Origin: Acetobacteraceae bacterium
Lineage (GTDB): Bacteria; Pseudomonadota; Alphaproteobacteria; Acetobacterales; Acetobacteraceae
Direction: 5' to 3'
DNA: 53,479 nt
NCBI GenBank assembly: GCA_021732665.1
Contig: JAKFUL010000020.1
Span: 1 to 53,479, forward strand
Under the pieces are notes generated by a model, which saw only the letters and a list, made by a program, of their open reading frames with translations, was not told the origin of the DNA and did not search any database. This document shows positions 8,730-17,866 of this stretch, in pieces. Within the stretch, counting starts at the first letter, position 1. Each line of letters opens with the position of its first letter. Both the position numbers and the translations under genes were made by a program.

Positions 8730-9659
8730 ATGCGCCGCCGCGCTCTCCTGCTGCTGGCCCTGCCGGGCACGGCCTGCGCGCAAGGCTCGGGCGGCCCGCT
8801 GGCGACGCCCTTTGCCGTGCCGCCGCGGCCGGACGGGCCGCGCGCGCTGGGCGGGCTGGAGATCAACACCGCCGCCCTGGGCTTTGGCGGCCTCTCAGGC
8901 CTGCATCTGGATGACGCGCTGAACCTCACCGCCATCAGCGACACCGGAAAATGGTTCCGCGCCGCGCTGCAGATGCGGGGCGAGGCCCCCGCCGGCCTCG
9001 GCCCCGCCACCACCGGCCTGTTGCAGGATGGCAGCGGCGAGGCCCTGCGCCGCGGCCGCACCGCCGATGCCGAGGCACTGGCCCGCCTCCCCGACGGAAG
9101 CTGGCTTGTGGGTTTCGAACGCTGGCACCGGATCCGCATCTTCCGCCGTCTCGACCTGCCCGGCGGTTATTTCGAGGCCCCGCCGGGGCTGGAGCTGTCC
9201 GCCGCCAATGGCGGGCTGGAGGCGCTGGCGGTGCTGGCCGATGGCCGGCTGCTGGCGATCGCGGAATTCCTGGCCGACGCCGCCGACCCCACGCTGCTCC
9301 GCGGCTGGCTGGGCGGCCCCGGCGCCTGGCGCCCCACCAGCTACCGCCCCATGCCCGGCCATGGCGTGACCGACGCCGCCGGCCTGCCCGATGGCGGGGC
9401 GCTGGTGCTGGAACGCCGGTTTGCCCTGCTGGAGGGCGGCTTTTCCGCCCGCCTCGCCCATGTCACCCCCGCCGCCATGGCCCGCACGCCGATCATCGGC
9501 CAGACCCTGCTGCAATTCCCGGGCGACGGCCCGGGCGAGAACTGGGAGGGTATCGCCGTGCTGCGCCGCCCCTCCGGGCTATGGCTTGCCCTGATCAGCG
9601 ACGACAACGAGAACAGCTTTCAGCGCAGCCTTTTGCTGCTCTATGCCTGGGCGGGCTGA
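8730..9659 (+). CDS. esterase-like activity of phytase family protein
   Basis: A 309-residue exported protein. An Arg-rich start and hydrophobic core (MRRRALLLLALPGTACAQ) form a signal peptide cleaved near residue 18. The rest is a beta-propeller-like family known as esterase-like activity of phytase, with the typical GLSGLHLDD, ISDTGKWF, DAEALARLPDGSWLVGFER, NGGLEALAVLADGRLLAIAE and NWEGIAVLRRPSG stretches. It starts directly at the base after the cobT stop. This gene is a frequent cobT neighbour in alphaproteobacteria, but no link to cobalamin is shown. The substrate is unknown. Its last 19 bases overlap the convergent histidine-kinase gene. Confidence 0.85.
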   Translation: MRRRALLLLALPGTACAQGSGGPLATPFAVPPRPDGPRALGGLEINTAALGFGGLSGLHLDDALNLTAISDTGKWFRAALQMRGEAPAGLGPATTGLLQDGSGEALRRGRTADAEALARLPDGSWLVGFERWHRIRIFRRLDLPGGYFEAPPGLELSAANGGLEALAVLADGRLLAIAEFLADAADPTLLRGWLGGPGAWRPTSYRPMPGHGVTDAAGLPDGGALVLERRFALLEGGFSARLAHVTPAAMARTPIIGQTLLQFPGDGPGENWEGIAVLRRPSGLWLALISDDNENSFQRSLLLLYAWAG

Positions 9660-10423
9660 GGCGCTGCCAGCAGCCGGGTTTCCGGCAGGGTCAGCCAGGC
9701 GCGGGTGCCCACGCCCGAGGCGGTCTCGAACACCAGATCCCCGCCATGGGCATGCATCAGGCTGCGCGCCAGGCTGAGGCCAAAGCCCAGGCCGCGGCTG
9801 TGCTGGGCCGGGCCGCGGATGGCGAGGTCATCGGCGGCCAGGCCCGAGCCCTCATCCTCGATGATGATGGCCACGAGGTTGCCCAGCCGGGCGAAGCGGA
9901 TGTCGATGCCATCCTGCGGCCGGGTCAACCGCGCCGCGCGCACCAGCACCTGCACGACGGCGCCGCGCAGCGCCCTGGCATCGGCCAGCAGCAGCACCGG
10001 GGCCAGCGAGGCATCGAGCCGGCAGGCCCGGGCATTGCCGCCGAGCTGCGCGGTGGCGATATCCAGCGCTTCCTCCAGCAGCGGCTTCAGTCGCAGCTCC
10101 TCCACCCGCAGCCTGCGGGGGCCGCTGTCGCGCACCAGCAGATCGCCGAGGTGATCGGCCACCTCCAGCAATTGCAACGCCAGCGCCTGCGCCTCGTCGC
10201 GCGGCATCTCGGTGTTGCCGGCGAGGCGGCGAAGGGCGAGGCCGATGGATTGCGCCTCCGTCACCGCCTGGCCCAGCACCCGGGCATGGGCGGGCGGCAG
10301 CCCGGCGGGGCGGCGGCCACGCAGCGTCCATCCCAGAAACGCGGCGGAGGCCAGCGCCACGAGGAATGCGAGAATCTGGACCCAGGTCGGGACGGGGGCC
10401 GCCAGCAGGGAGATGTCTTCCAT
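9641..10423 (-). CDS. degenerate sensor histidine kinase (HATPase domain)
   Basis: A 260-residue protein with one N-terminal membrane segment (about residues 14-33), a helical region and a C-terminal ATPase fold. The fold has EDEGSGL (190-195) as G1 box and GLGFGLSLARSLMHAHGG (211-228) as G2 box. Two features are off. No proper H-box is visible (only H91 in VADHLGDLLV, without the usual E/P context), and the N-box asparagine is replaced by arginine (LVRAARLT, R162). It may be a pseudokinase or a divergent kinase. It lies 36 bases behind xerC in the fsa-DUF484-xerC operon. No response regulator is nearby. Confidence 0.75.
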   Translation of the reverse strand: MEDISLLAAPVPTWVQILAFLVALASAAFLGWTLRGRRPAGLPPAHARVLGQAVTEAQSIGLALRRLAGNTEMPRDEAQALALQLLEVADHLGDLLVRDSGPRRLRVEELRLKPLLEEALDIATAQLGGNARACRLDASLAPVLLLADARALRGAVVQVLVRAARLTRPQDGIDIRFARLGNLVAIIIEDEGSGLAADDLAIRGPAQHSRGLGFGLSLARSLMHAHGGDLVFETASGVGTRAWLTLPETRLLAAPQPAQA

Positions 10424-10459
10424 GCCGCTGAGAATGGCGGGGCGGCGGTGAAATCCGGG

Positions 10460-11392
10460 TTAACGCTGATCCGAGCGGGGGTGGTGGCGGGACCAGCTTT
10501 CCAGCAGCGCCTGGGCATCGACCGCGGTGTAGCGCTGGGTGGTGGACAGGCTGGCATGGCCCAGCAATTCCTGGATGGCGCGCAGATCGGCCCCGCCCCC
10601 CAGCAGGTGCGTGGCGAAGGAATGCCGCAGCGCATGCGGCGTCGCATGCTCCGGCAGCCCGGCCAGGCGGCGATAGTCGCGGAGGGATTTCTGCGCGATC
10701 GCCGGATCGAGCCTTTTGCCGCGGGCGCCCAGGAAGAGCGGCTCATCCGGCAGCGCGCCGGGCCGGTGTTCCAGCCAGGCGGCGATGGCGGCACGCACCG
10801 CGGGCAGCACCGGCACGATGCGGGTCTTGGCGCCCTTGCCCAGCACGCGCAGCGCCGCATCCTCGCCGGGCAGGGGGGCGTCGCGGATATCCAGCGCCAG
10901 CGCCTCGGAAATCCGCAAGCCGCAGCCATAGAGCAGGGTGAACAGCGCCATGTCGCGCGCGGCCTGGAAGGCGGGGCGTTCGGCGCGCGGCGTGTCATGC
11001 ACCAGCCCCACCTCCTGCCCCAGCGCCTGGGCGTGGCTGGCGGAGATCGCGCGCGGCACCGGCCGTGGCACCCGCGGCCCGCGCAGCGCCGCGATGGCCA
11101 TGGGCTTCAACCCCTGACGCTTGCCGAGAAAGCGCAGAAACCCGCGAATCGCCGCCATTTGCCGCGCCCGCGTGGCGGCCCCCGCGCCGGCGGCGGCGCG
11201 CGCGGCCAGGAAGGCCCGCATATCCGCCGGCCGCAGCGCTTGCAGCGCGGCCAGGTCAGGCTCCAGGCCAAGATAGCCGGTCAGAAACCCCAGGAAATCG
11301 CCGATATCGCGCCGATAGGCCGCCAGCGTATGCGGGCTGGCGCGGCGTTCGTCGCGCAGCCAGGCGAGGTAGTCGGTGGCGTCCAGGCTCAC
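10460..11392 (-). CDS. xerC: tyrosine recombinase XerC
   Basis: A site-specific recombinase of 310 residues that, with XerD, resolves chromosome dimers at dif before cell division. The N-terminal SAM-like DNA-binding domain covers about 1-100. The catalytic set is complete: R160 (GCGLRISEAL), K186 (LGKGAKTR), H253 and R256 (HALRHSFATH), H279 (LLGHASLSTTQRY) and nucleophile Y288. The start is GTG at 11392. It lies within a three-copy 14-base tandem repeat, so the ribosome site may have been remodelled. The order DUF484-xerC is conserved widely in proteobacteria. Confidence 0.95.
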   Translation of the reverse strand: MSLDATDYLAWLRDERRASPHTLAAYRRDIGDFLGFLTGYLGLEPDLAALQALRPADMRAFLAARAAAGAGAATRARQMAAIRGFLRFLGKRQGLKPMAIAALRGPRVPRPVPRAISASHAQALGQEVGLVHDTPRAERPAFQAARDMALFTLLYGCGLRISEALALDIRDAPLPGEDAALRVLGKGAKTRIVPVLPAVRAAIAAWLEHRPGALPDEPLFLGARGKRLDPAIAQKSLRDYRRLAGLPEHATPHALRHSFATHLLGGGADLRAIQELLGHASLSTTQRYTAVDAQALLESWSRHHPRSDQR

Positions 11393-11424
11393 CGCGCCAG
11401 GCTCAGCGCGCCAGGCTCAGCGCG
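11383..11424. repeat. three tandem 14-bp repeats at the DUF484/xerC junction
   Basis: The unit CCAGGCTCAGCGCG is repeated three times (11383-11396, 11397-11410, 11411-11424), with one base changed in the first copy (C for G at 11392). The array contains the DUF484 stop codon (11417-11419) and the xerC GTG start (11390-11392). Because 14 is not a multiple of three, gain or loss of one unit changes junction spacing and frame. Confidence 0.9.
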
Positions 11425-12076
11425 CGAGCGCTGCGCCCACTGCCCGGCCGAGGAAGGCCAGGCTCTCGGCGCCCGTCGTCGGCAGCGCATCGGGGTCGCG
11501 CGCGCCGATCGCCAGCAGCATGGGCTGGCCACCCGGGGCGGGCACGCGGGCCAGGGCGTCGCGGCGGATCAGCGGCGCGGCCTCGCGATGCAGCATCTCG
11601 GCGTGCATCGGCGTGGGCCGCACCACCGCGTCGCGGCCCGGCGGCAGAAGCTGGTTCAGCGTGCCGGCGGGCAGGCGGCTGACATTGCGCCGCGCCGTGG
11701 TCTCGCAGCCGAGATGGCAGGAATCGACGCCCAGCAGCGCGGGCAATTCATGGCGCACGCATTCCAGCGGCTCGGGCGCGCGCATCAGCGCCAGCACCGC
11801 CTCGCCCACCCGCGCGGCAAGGCCGAGGCCGGCGCGGCCGGTGGAAAGTGCGGCCTGCATGTCGGCATCCACCTCGCGCACATGCACGCGGGCGGCGGCC
11901 AGCATGGCGGCCATGTGGTCGGCCATGCGTTCGCCATGCACGCGCTGCGGCGGCTCCAGCTCGAGATAGAGGTCCGGCCGTAGCGCCAGGAAATCCGGAT
12001 GCTGACGCAACCAGGCCTCGACAGCCTGCGCATCCACAGCCGGTCTGGTCAGGGTTGCTTCGCGAGGCGATTTCAT
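11417..12076 (-). CDS. DUF484 family protein
   Basis: A 219-residue cytosolic protein of the DUF484 family, a GAF-like domain of unknown role. The family pattern is visible: [22 protein letters not shown] at the start, then the [18 protein letters not shown] helix, and a sensor-like domain ending [18 protein letters not shown]484 genes sit next to xerC across proteobacteria, and a link to chromosome segregation or cell division is suspected, not proven. Its start overlaps the fsa stop by four bases (ATGA), so it is translated with fsa. Confidence 0.9.
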   Translation of the reverse strand: MKSPREATLTRPAVDAQAVEAWLRQHPDFLALRPDLYLELEPPQRVHGERMADHMAAMLAAARVHVREVDADMQAALSTGRAGLGLAARVGEAVLALMRAPEPLECVRHELPALLGVDSCHLGCETTARRNVSRLPAGTLNQLLPPGRDAVVRPTPMHAEMLHREAAPLIRRDALARVPAPGGQPMLLAIGARDPDALPTTGAESLAFLGRAVGAALAR

Positions 12077-12726
12077 AGGATGCTTTGTCCTGTTTTCTGC
12101 CAGTCGGCCAGGAATGCCTCCAGGCCGCGATCGGTCAGTGGATGCTTGAACAAGGCACGAATGGTGGCGGGTGGCATGGTCGCGACATGGGCACCGAGCT
12201 TCGCCGCGGTGAGCACATGCACAGGGTGTCGAACCGATGCTACCAGAACCTCGGTGGGAAATCCATAGTTGCGGTAGATTTGTACTGTATCCGCAATGAG
12301 TTGCATCCCATCCTGGCCGAGATCGTCAAGCCTGCCGACGAAGGGCGAGATGAAAGCCGCCCCCGCCTTGGCCGCCAGCAGCGCCTGCACCGGCGAGAAG
12401 CACAAGGTCACGTTGACCTTGGTTCCTTCATCGGCGAGCGCGCGGCAGGTGCGCAAGCCGGCCTCGGTCAGCGGCACCTTGACGCAGACATTGGCCGCGA
12501 TGGCGCGCAGGAACCGGCCCTCGGCCAGCATGGTCTCGTAATCCGTCGCGGTGACCTCGGCCGAGACCGGCCCGGTGGTCAGCGCGCAGATTTCCGCGAT
12601 CACCTCGGCCATGTTGCGGCCGGATTTGGCGATCAGGCTGGGATTGGTCGTGACGCCATCCAGCAGCCCGGTTTGAGCCATGGCGCGGATTTCGGACACG
12701 TCGGCCGTGTCCAGAAAAAACTTCAT
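12073..12726 (-). CDS. fsa: fructose-6-phosphate aldolase / transaldolase-like (TalC family)
   Basis: A 217-residue enzyme of the small transaldolase/FSA group, which cleaves or joins fructose-6-phosphate with dihydroxyacetone or sedoheptulose units through a Schiff base. The catalytic lysine is K83 in [12 protein letters not shown]. Other family stretches are [26 protein letters not shown] and [10 protein letters not shown]. Cytosolic. Whether it acts as transaldolase or aldolase cannot be decided from the sequence. It heads the operon fsa-DUF484-xerC-kinase and diverges from priA across 71 bases. Confidence 0.93.
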   Translation of the reverse strand: MKFFLDTADVSEIRAMAQTGLLDGVTTNPSLIAKSGRNMAEVIAEICALTTGPVSAEVTATDYETMLAEGRFLRAIAANVCVKVPLTEAGLRTCRALADEGTKVNVTLCFSPVQALLAAKAGAAFISPFVGRLDDLGQDGMQLIADTVQIYRNYGFPTEVLVASVRHPVHVLTAAKLGAHVATMPPATIRALFKHPLTDRGLEAFLADWQKTGQSIL

Positions 12727-12797
12727 TGCTGTGCTTCGCTTCCTTTGGCGGCGACAGCGGTGTCCCCGCTGCCTGCCGCACAGTATGAGATTAGCCG

Positions 12798-15011
12798 ATG
12801 ATCAGCCAAGGCACCAAGTTAATTGACATTGCGAAGGCGGCACGGGTTCGCGTTGTGCTGCCTTTGCCACTCTCCTCTGCCTATGACTATGTTCTGCCAT
12901 CGCATCTTTCTTCCCCGGCGGCGGTTCCCGTCGGCAGCTTTGTCGAGGTGCCGCTCGGAGCGCGCTTTGTTGTGGGCGTGGTATGGGATTCGTCAACCGA
13001 GGCGCCGGTCGAGGCCCACCGCCTGAAGCCGGTGCGCGCCGTGCTGCCCGCGCCGCCCATGACCGCCTCGCTGCGCCGCTTCATCGACTGGGTGGCCGCC
13101 TATACGCTCAGCCCGGTGGGTGCCGTGCTGCGCATGGCGATGAGCGCGCCCTCGGCGCTGGAGGCACCCGGCCATGCCGCGGGCTGGCGCCTGGGCGCGG
13201 CGCTTGGACAGCGCGTCACCCCCGATCGCGCCCGGGTGCTGGCAGCCCTGGGCGATGGCGCCGCCATGGCCGGCGACGCCCTGGCCCGCCTGGCCCAGGT
13301 CAGCCCCGCCGTGCTGCGCGGCATGGCCGATCGCGGCATGCTCATCCCCGCCCTGCTGCCGCGCGCCTCCCGTTTCGCCCGCCCCGACCCGGAACATGCA
13401 GGCCCCGCGCTGGAGGGCGAGCAGGCCGCCGCCGCCGCCGCCCTGCGCACCGCCGTCGCCGCCGGCACCTTTACCACCACCCTGCTGCGCGGCGTCACCG
13501 GCTCGGGCAAGACCGAGGTCTATCACGACGCCATCGCGCAAGCCCTGCGCCAGGGCCGCCAGGCGCTGGTGCTGCTGCCCGAGATCGCCCTCTCCGCGCA
13601 ATGGCTGGAGCGTTTCGAGGCCCGTTTCGGCTGCGCCCCGGCGCTCTGGCACAGCGAGGTCTCGCCGGCCACGCGCCGCGACACCTGGCGGGCCGTGGCG
13701 CAGGGCCAGGTCAGCGTGCTGGTCGGCGCCCGCTCCGCGCTGTTCCTGCCCTTCCCCGATCTCGGCCTGATCGTGGTGGATGAGGAACATGAAAGCGCCT
13801 TCAAGCAGGAGGAGGGCGTGGTCTATCACGCCCGCGACATGGCGGTGGTGCGCGCCCGCCTGGCCGGCGCCGCCTGCGTCCTGGTCAGCGCCACCCCCAG
13901 CCTGGAGACCATCCACAACGCCGAGACCGGCCGCTATGCCGTGCTAGACTTGGCCGCCCGCCATGGCGGCGCGGCCCTGCCGGAGGTCCGCGCGCTCGAC
14001 CTGCGGCTGCACCCGCCCGAGCGCGGCCGCTTCCTGGCCCCACCGCTGATCGAGGCGGTGAACGCCACCCTGGCGCGCGGCGAGCAGGCCATGCTCTTCC
14101 TCAACCGCCGCGGCTATGCGCCGCTCACGCTGTGCCGCGCCTGCGGCCACCGGCTGCAATGCCCGAACTGCACGGCCTGGCTGGTCGAGCACCGGGCGCA
14201 GCGACGCCTCGCCTGCCACCATTGCGGCCACACCCTGCCCACGCCGCCGGCTTGCCCCTCCTGCGGCGCCGAGCATTCGCTGGTCGCCATCGGCCCGGGG
14301 GTGGAGCGGGTGCAGGAGGAAGCCGCCGCGCTCTTTCCCGAGGCGCGCCGCCTGGTCATGGCCTCCGACAGCATCCCCGGCCCGGCGGCGGCGGCCGAGG
14401 CGGCGCGAAAAATCGAGGCGCGCGAGGTCGATCTCGTCATCGGCACCCAGATCGTCGCCAAGGGCTGGCATTTCCCGCATCTCACGCTGGTCGGCGTGGT
14501 CGATGCCGATCTGGGCCTCTCCGGCGGCGACCTGCGGGCCAGCGAGCGCACGGTGCAGCTGCTGCACCAGGTGGCGGGCCGGGCAGGGCGGGCGAGCGCG
14601 CCGGGCCTGGTGCTGCTGCAAACCTACAATGCCGACCACCCGGTGATGCAGGCGCTGGTGGCCAATGACCTGGCCGCCTTCCTGGCCGAGGAGAAGGCGC
14701 AGCGCGCCCCCGGCCACTGGCCGCCCTTCGGAAGGCTGGCGGCGCTGATCGTGTCCAGCGAGGATGCGCTTGAGGCGGCCCGCGCGGCGCGCGACCTGGG
14801 CCTGCTGGCGCCGGGTGGCGCGGGCATCACCGTGCTCGGCCCCGCCCCCGCGCCACTGGCCCAGCTGCGCGGCCGCCACCGCCACCGGCTGCTGCTGAAG
14901 GCCGAGCGCGGCGTGGCGGTGCAGCCGGTGCTGCGTGAATGGCTGGCCCGCGCCCGGCTGCCCAACGCCGTGCGGGTGCAGGTCGACGTCGATCCGGTGA
15001 GCTTCCTTTGA
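12798..15011 (+). CDS. priA: primosomal protein N' (PriA helicase)
   Basis: A 737-residue superfamily 2 helicase that reloads the replisome at stalled forks. The N-terminal DNA-binding region has [17 protein letters not shown]. Walker A is GVTGSGKT at 232-239 and the DEEH box is at 328-331. The aromatic-rich loop [16 protein letters not shown] follows. Eight cysteines (446, 449, 455, 458, 473, 476, 486, 489) form the two zinc sites set between the helicase lobes. The C-terminal helicase lobe has [18 protein letters not shown] and [12 protein letters not shown]. Length and domains are complete. The stop codon overlaps the -35 box of the rpsD promoter. Confidence 0.95.
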   Translation: MISQGTKLIDIAKAARVRVVLPLPLSSAYDYVLPSHLSSPAAVPVGSFVEVPLGARFVVGVVWDSSTEAPVEAHRLKPVRAVLPAPPMTASLRRFIDWVAAYTLSPVGAVLRMAMSAPSALEAPGHAAGWRLGAALGQRVTPDRARVLAALGDGAAMAGDALARLAQVSPAVLRGMADRGMLIPALLPRASRFARPDPEHAGPALEGEQAAAAAALRTAVAAGTFTTTLLRGVTGSGKTEVYHDAIAQALRQGRQALVLLPEIALSAQWLERFEARFGCAPALWHSEVSPATRRDTWRAVAQGQVSVLVGARSALFLPFPDLGLIVVDEEHESAFKQEEGVVYHARDMAVVRARLAGAACVLVSATPSLETIHNAETGRYAVLDLAARHGGAALPEVRALDLRLHPPERGRFLAPPLIEAVNATLARGEQAMLFLNRRGYAPLTLCRACGHRLQCPNCTAWLVEHRAQRRLACHHCGHTLPTPPACPSCGAEHSLVAIGPGVERVQEEAAALFPEARRLVMASDSIPGPAAAAEAARKIEAREVDLVIGTQIVAKGWHFPHLTLVGVVDADLGLSGGDLRASERTVQLLHQVAGRAGRASAPGLVLLQTYNADHPVMQALVANDLAAFLAEEKAQRAPGHWPPFGRLAALIVSSEDALEAARAARDLGLLAPGGAGITVLGPAPAPLAQLRGRHRHRLLLKAERGVAVQPVLREWLARARLPNAVRVQVDVDPVSFL

Positions 15012-15036
15012 CAGCGGGCCGCGCAGCACCTATATG
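15008..15036 (+). promoter_or_regulatory. sigma70-type promoter for rpsD
   Basis: TTGACA (15008-15013) and TATATG (15031-15036) are separated by 17 bases. The -35 box is a perfect consensus and shares bases with the priA stop codon. Transcription would begin near 15043, giving an untranslated leader of about 160 bases before rpsD. Confidence 0.7.
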
Positions 15037-15058
15037 CCGCGCATTCCCGGGAAAGTGG

Positions 15059-15075
15059 ACGCGCCTTCGGGGCGT
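15059..15075 (+). promoter_or_regulatory. C(UUCG)G hairpin in the rpsD leader
   Basis: The leader (about 15043-15205) contains a short stem capped by the very stable tetraloop C-UUCG-G, with loop bases 15066-15069. It could be part of a structure bound by S4 for feedback control, as S4 does in other bacteria. No known leader motif is recognised. The rest of the 194-base gap before rpsD holds nothing else clear. Confidence 0.4.
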
Positions 15076-15205
15076 GCGCCCGCCTTTACCTCTGGTTCAG
15101 GACTACCGGGACAACCTGCCGAAAGTCTCACAACGGGCGACAGCCTCTTAAGGGACAGGGCATCATCAGAAGGGCCGCGCTCGTCAAACCGGGCCGGTGC
15201 AGCGC

Positions 15206-15823
15206 ATGACCAAACGCGCAGAGTCGAAGTACAAGATCAACCGCCGCCTGGGTGTGAACCTGTGGGGCCGCGCCAAGTCGCCGATCAGCAAGCGCGAATA
15301 CGGCCCCGGCCAGCACGGCCAGCGCCGCAAGAACAAGCCGACCGATTTCGGCGTTCAGCTGATGGCCAAGCAGAAGCTCAAGGGCTATTACGGCAATATC
15401 GGCGAAAAGCAGTTCCGCAAGTATTACGATGAGGCGGTGCGTCGCAAGGGCGACACGTCGGAGAACCTGATCGACCTGCTGGAGCGCCGGCTGGATTGCG
15501 TGATCTACCGGATGAAGCTGGCGATCACCCCCTTCGCCGCGCGGCAATTCGTCAACCACGGCCATATCCTGGTCAATGGCCGCCGGCTGAACATCGCCTC
15601 CTATATCGTCAAGGACAACGACACGATCGAGGTGAAGGAGAAATCCAAGCAGCTCACCGTGCTGCTGGATGCGACGCAGAACGCCGAGCGTGACGTGCCG
15701 GAATATATTGAGGTGGATCACCGGGCGATGCGCGGAAAATTCCTGCGCAGCCCCAAGCTCTCCGATGTGCCCTACCCGGTGCAGATGGAACCCAACCTGG
15801 TGGTTGAGTTCTACAGCCGATGA
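15206..15823 (+). CDS. rpsD: 30S ribosomal protein S4
   Basis: S4 (205 residues) binds 16S rRNA early in small-subunit assembly and supports translational accuracy. The sequence is canonical: [20 protein letters not shown], then [17 protein letters not shown], and the S4 RNA-binding domain [20 protein letters not shown] with [20 protein letters not shown]. The ATG at 15206 gives the standard length; an in-frame GTG nine bases upstream is less likely. It stands alone behind priA with its own promoter, away from the main ribosomal operons. The next gene overlaps its stop (ATGA). Confidence 0.97.
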   Translation: MTKRAESKYKINRRLGVNLWGRAKSPISKREYGPGQHGQRRKNKPTDFGVQLMAKQKLKGYYGNIGEKQFRKYYDEAVRRKGDTSENLIDLLERRLDCVIYRMKLAITPFAARQFVNHGHILVNGRRLNIASYIVKDNDTIEVKEKSKQLTVLLDATQNAERDVPEYIEVDHRAMRGKFLRSPKLSDVPYPVQMEPNLVVEFYSR

Positions 15824-17034
15824 GCGAAGGGCCGGTGGAGGAGGCCTGGGCCTCCACCGGTGCCGCCCCGCGTCGGATCGGCCTGCGCGAGGCCTTCGGC
15901 ATGCGCCCGGCGCAGCCCGAGCCGGAACCCGCCGCCCCGCCTGCCGAAGCCCTGCTGCCGGGATTGCTCGACGGCGCGAGCCGCGCGCTGCTGGGCCGCG
16001 ATGCCCAGGTCGACGAGCATGACGCCCTGCGCCAGGCGCTCGGCCCGATGACGGGCCTGGACGTCGCCGCGCTGACGCAACGCGTGCTGGAAACAGTGCT
16101 GGCCGCGCAACCCCCGGCCCCCCCTCCGGCCGGCGGCACCCGGCTGGGCGACGAAGCGCTCTTCGCCGCCATCGTCAACGCCAGCTTCCGTGCCCTGCTC
16201 GGCCGCGAGGCCGGCGAGGAAGGTGTGGCGATCTGGAAGGCCCAGGCCTACCAGCGATTCCTCGATGGCAGCGTCGAGGAATTCATCCAGTTCTTCATCA
16301 CCGTCGTGATCCGCAGCCCCGAATGGGTGCACCGCGTTCTCAACGACCAGACCCGCATCATGCGCGCGGGCTTCCTGCCGCGCGAAGGGGTGGAACTGAC
16401 CGGACATATCAGCCTGGGCAGCACCGGCTACACCTCGGCCCTGTTCCGGCGCTTCAACCTCAAGCGCTGGAGCGGGCCATTCGACTGGCTCTCGGCCAAC
16501 CCCGCGATCATCCGCGACATCATCGCCGATGATTTCCGCGGCTTTCTCGACCCCGATTCCTGGCGCAGCATCCCCGCCGAAGACCGGCCCGATGGCCGCT
16601 TCTACCAATGCCACAACCCTGTGCTGGAAAGCCGGCACGGCGCCGCCTGCATTCTGCACAGCGCCGATATGCGGGCCGATTCCGGGCTGTCCTACATGAC
16701 CCGCTGCGTCGAGCGCTTCCGCCAGTCCATGCGCGGATTGGCCGGCAAGATCGTGCTGCAGGTGGCACCCGAGGGCGATGACCCCGGGCGCGACTTCCAA
16801 CGCACCGCGCGCGCTCTCGAAGTGATCGGCCGCAGTTTTCAGTTCGTCATGGTCTCCCTGCTGCCCAGCCACGCCACCGGCCCCTTCCCGGAGGTGGAAC
16901 CGGCGGGGATCGACGGCCGCCACCGCCTGCTCCGCCTGCGCATGCTCGGCCCGATCGTGGGGGTCGACGCGGTGGACATGCTGGATGATCTGGTGCTGCT
17001 GCGCGCGGCACTCGCGGCGCCGGGGATGGAGTAG
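15820..17034 (+). CDS. DUF4214-like plus DUF1796-like protein lacking the expected cysteine
   Basis: A 404-residue protein with no signal peptide. Residues about 108-170 ([23 protein letters not shown], then [16 protein letters not shown]) resemble a DUF4214 helix bundle. Residues about 195-330 match the DUF1796 putative cysteine peptidase pattern ([43 protein letters not shown]). DUF1796 members usually carry a cysteine two residues after SLG. Here that segment is S198-L-G-S-T-G203, without cysteine, so peptidase activity is doubtful. Co-translated with rpsD through an ATGA overlap, although functionally unrelated. Role unknown; polysaccharide or surface association is suggested only by DUF4214. 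Confidence 0.65.
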   Translation: MSEGPVEEAWASTGAAPRRIGLREAFGMRPAQPEPEPAAPPAEALLPGLLDGASRALLGRDAQVDEHDALRQALGPMTGLDVAALTQRVLETVLAAQPPAPPPAGGTRLGDEALFAAIVNASFRALLGREAGEEGVAIWKAQAYQRFLDGSVEEFIQFFITVVIRSPEWVHRVLNDQTRIMRAGFLPREGVELTGHISLGSTGYTSALFRRFNLKRWSGPFDWLSANPAIIRDIIADDFRGFLDPDSWRSIPAEDRPDGRFYQCHNPVLESRHGAACILHSADMRADSGLSYMTRCVERFRQSMRGLAGKIVLQVAPEGDDPGRDFQRTARALEVIGRSFQFVMVSLLPSHATGPFPEVEPAGIDGRHRLLRLRMLGPIVGVDAVDMLDDLVLLRAALAAPGME

Positions 17035-17053
17035 GGGTCACCCGCGCCCCTTC

Positions 17054-17866
17054 TCAGGGTCCCGGGAACAGCGTGTCCGTGCGTCCCGTCACCCGATAGG
17101 CCAGCAGCCCGACATACTCGCGCAATGCCCATTCCGCCTGGCCCAGCCGGGCCGCGAAGGGTGCGTCATAGCCCGAGAGGCTGGTGATGCCCGTGCTGAA
17201 GTTCACCGGCCAGGCGGTGACCGGCCAGCCGGCCGCCCGAAACACCCCCATGGAACGCGGCATATGGCTGGCCGAGGTCAACAGCAGCCAGGTCTCGCCC
17301 GGCTTGGGTTCCGCGAGGGCGCGGGCGAGGGTGGCGTTCTCATGCGTGTTGCGCGCGGCGTTTTCGTAGGTGATGCGTCCCTCGGGCAGGCCCAGGCTGG
17401 TGAAGAGCAGGCGTGCCACATCGGCCTCGCTGAGCGCATGGCCCAGCGGGTTGGCGCTGCCGCCGGTGAAGATGATGCGGGCCTGGGGGAAGCGCCGCGC
17501 GAGCGCCGCGGCTTCGGTCATGCGCTCGGCCGCGCCGTTCAGGGCCGGGATGCCGCGGGCCTGGGTCAGTTCCTGGTCCACCGCGCCGCCCAGCACGATC
17601 ACGCCATCGACGCGTGCGGGTGCGGGCTCGGGCCGGGAAAAACGGTTTTCCAGCGGCCAGGTCAGCCATGTCGCCAGCGGCGTGGCGGCGATGGCCAGGA
17701 ACCAGCCCAGGCCCAGCAGCGCGGGCCACCGGCCCCAGCGCCGGCCGCGCCACAGCAGAAGCGCGCCCAGCACGGCCAAAGCCAGCGCCAGCGTGTTGGG
17801 CCGCAGCAGCAGCCAGAAAATCTTCGAGAACAGGAACAGCGCGTCATCCAGCATCTCAGCCGCCAT
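17054..17866 (-). CDS. YdcF family (DUF218) membrane protein
   Basis: A 270-residue inner-membrane protein with two N-terminal membrane segments (about 9-40 and 45-70) and a DUF218 domain. The domain's core strands are VDGVIVLGGAV, ARIIFTGGSANPLG, YENAARNTHENATLARAL and WLLLTSASHMPRSMGVFRAAG. Relatives such as ElyC act in envelope or lipid-carrier maintenance, but the reaction is unsettled. The start at 17866 overlaps the upstream GT39 gene by eleven bases. An alternative ATG at 17854 would begin just past that stop. The pairing with a lipid-linked sugar transferase fits an envelope role. Confidence 0.88.
   Translation of the reverse strand: MAAEMLDDALFLFSKIFWLLLRPNTLALALAVLGALLLWRGRRWGRWPALLGLGWFLAIAATPLATWLTWPLENRFSRPEPAPARVDGVIVLGGAVDQELTQARGIPALNGAAERMTEAAALARRFPQARIIFTGGSANPLGHALSEADVARLLFTSLGLPEGRITYENAARNTHENATLARALAEPKPGETWLLLTSASHMPRSMGVFRAAGWPVTAWPVNFSTGITSLSGYDAPFAARLGQAEWALREYVGLLAYRVTGRTDTLFPGP

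Noticed and set aside
6750..8783. 677-codon leftward frame opposite cobT
   Set aside because: Long hydrophobic run is the complement of the acidic CobT linker, not a membrane protein.
8951..11983. 1010-codon rightward open frame over the kinase, xerC and DUF484
   Set aside because: Covers four genes in the wrong strand or frame; codon-position GC bias belongs to the real genes.
12727..12797. CAGCGG/CCGCTG hairpin between fsa and priA as a regulator site
   Set aside because: Short, GC-rich and not clearly positioned relative to a promoter; could be chance.
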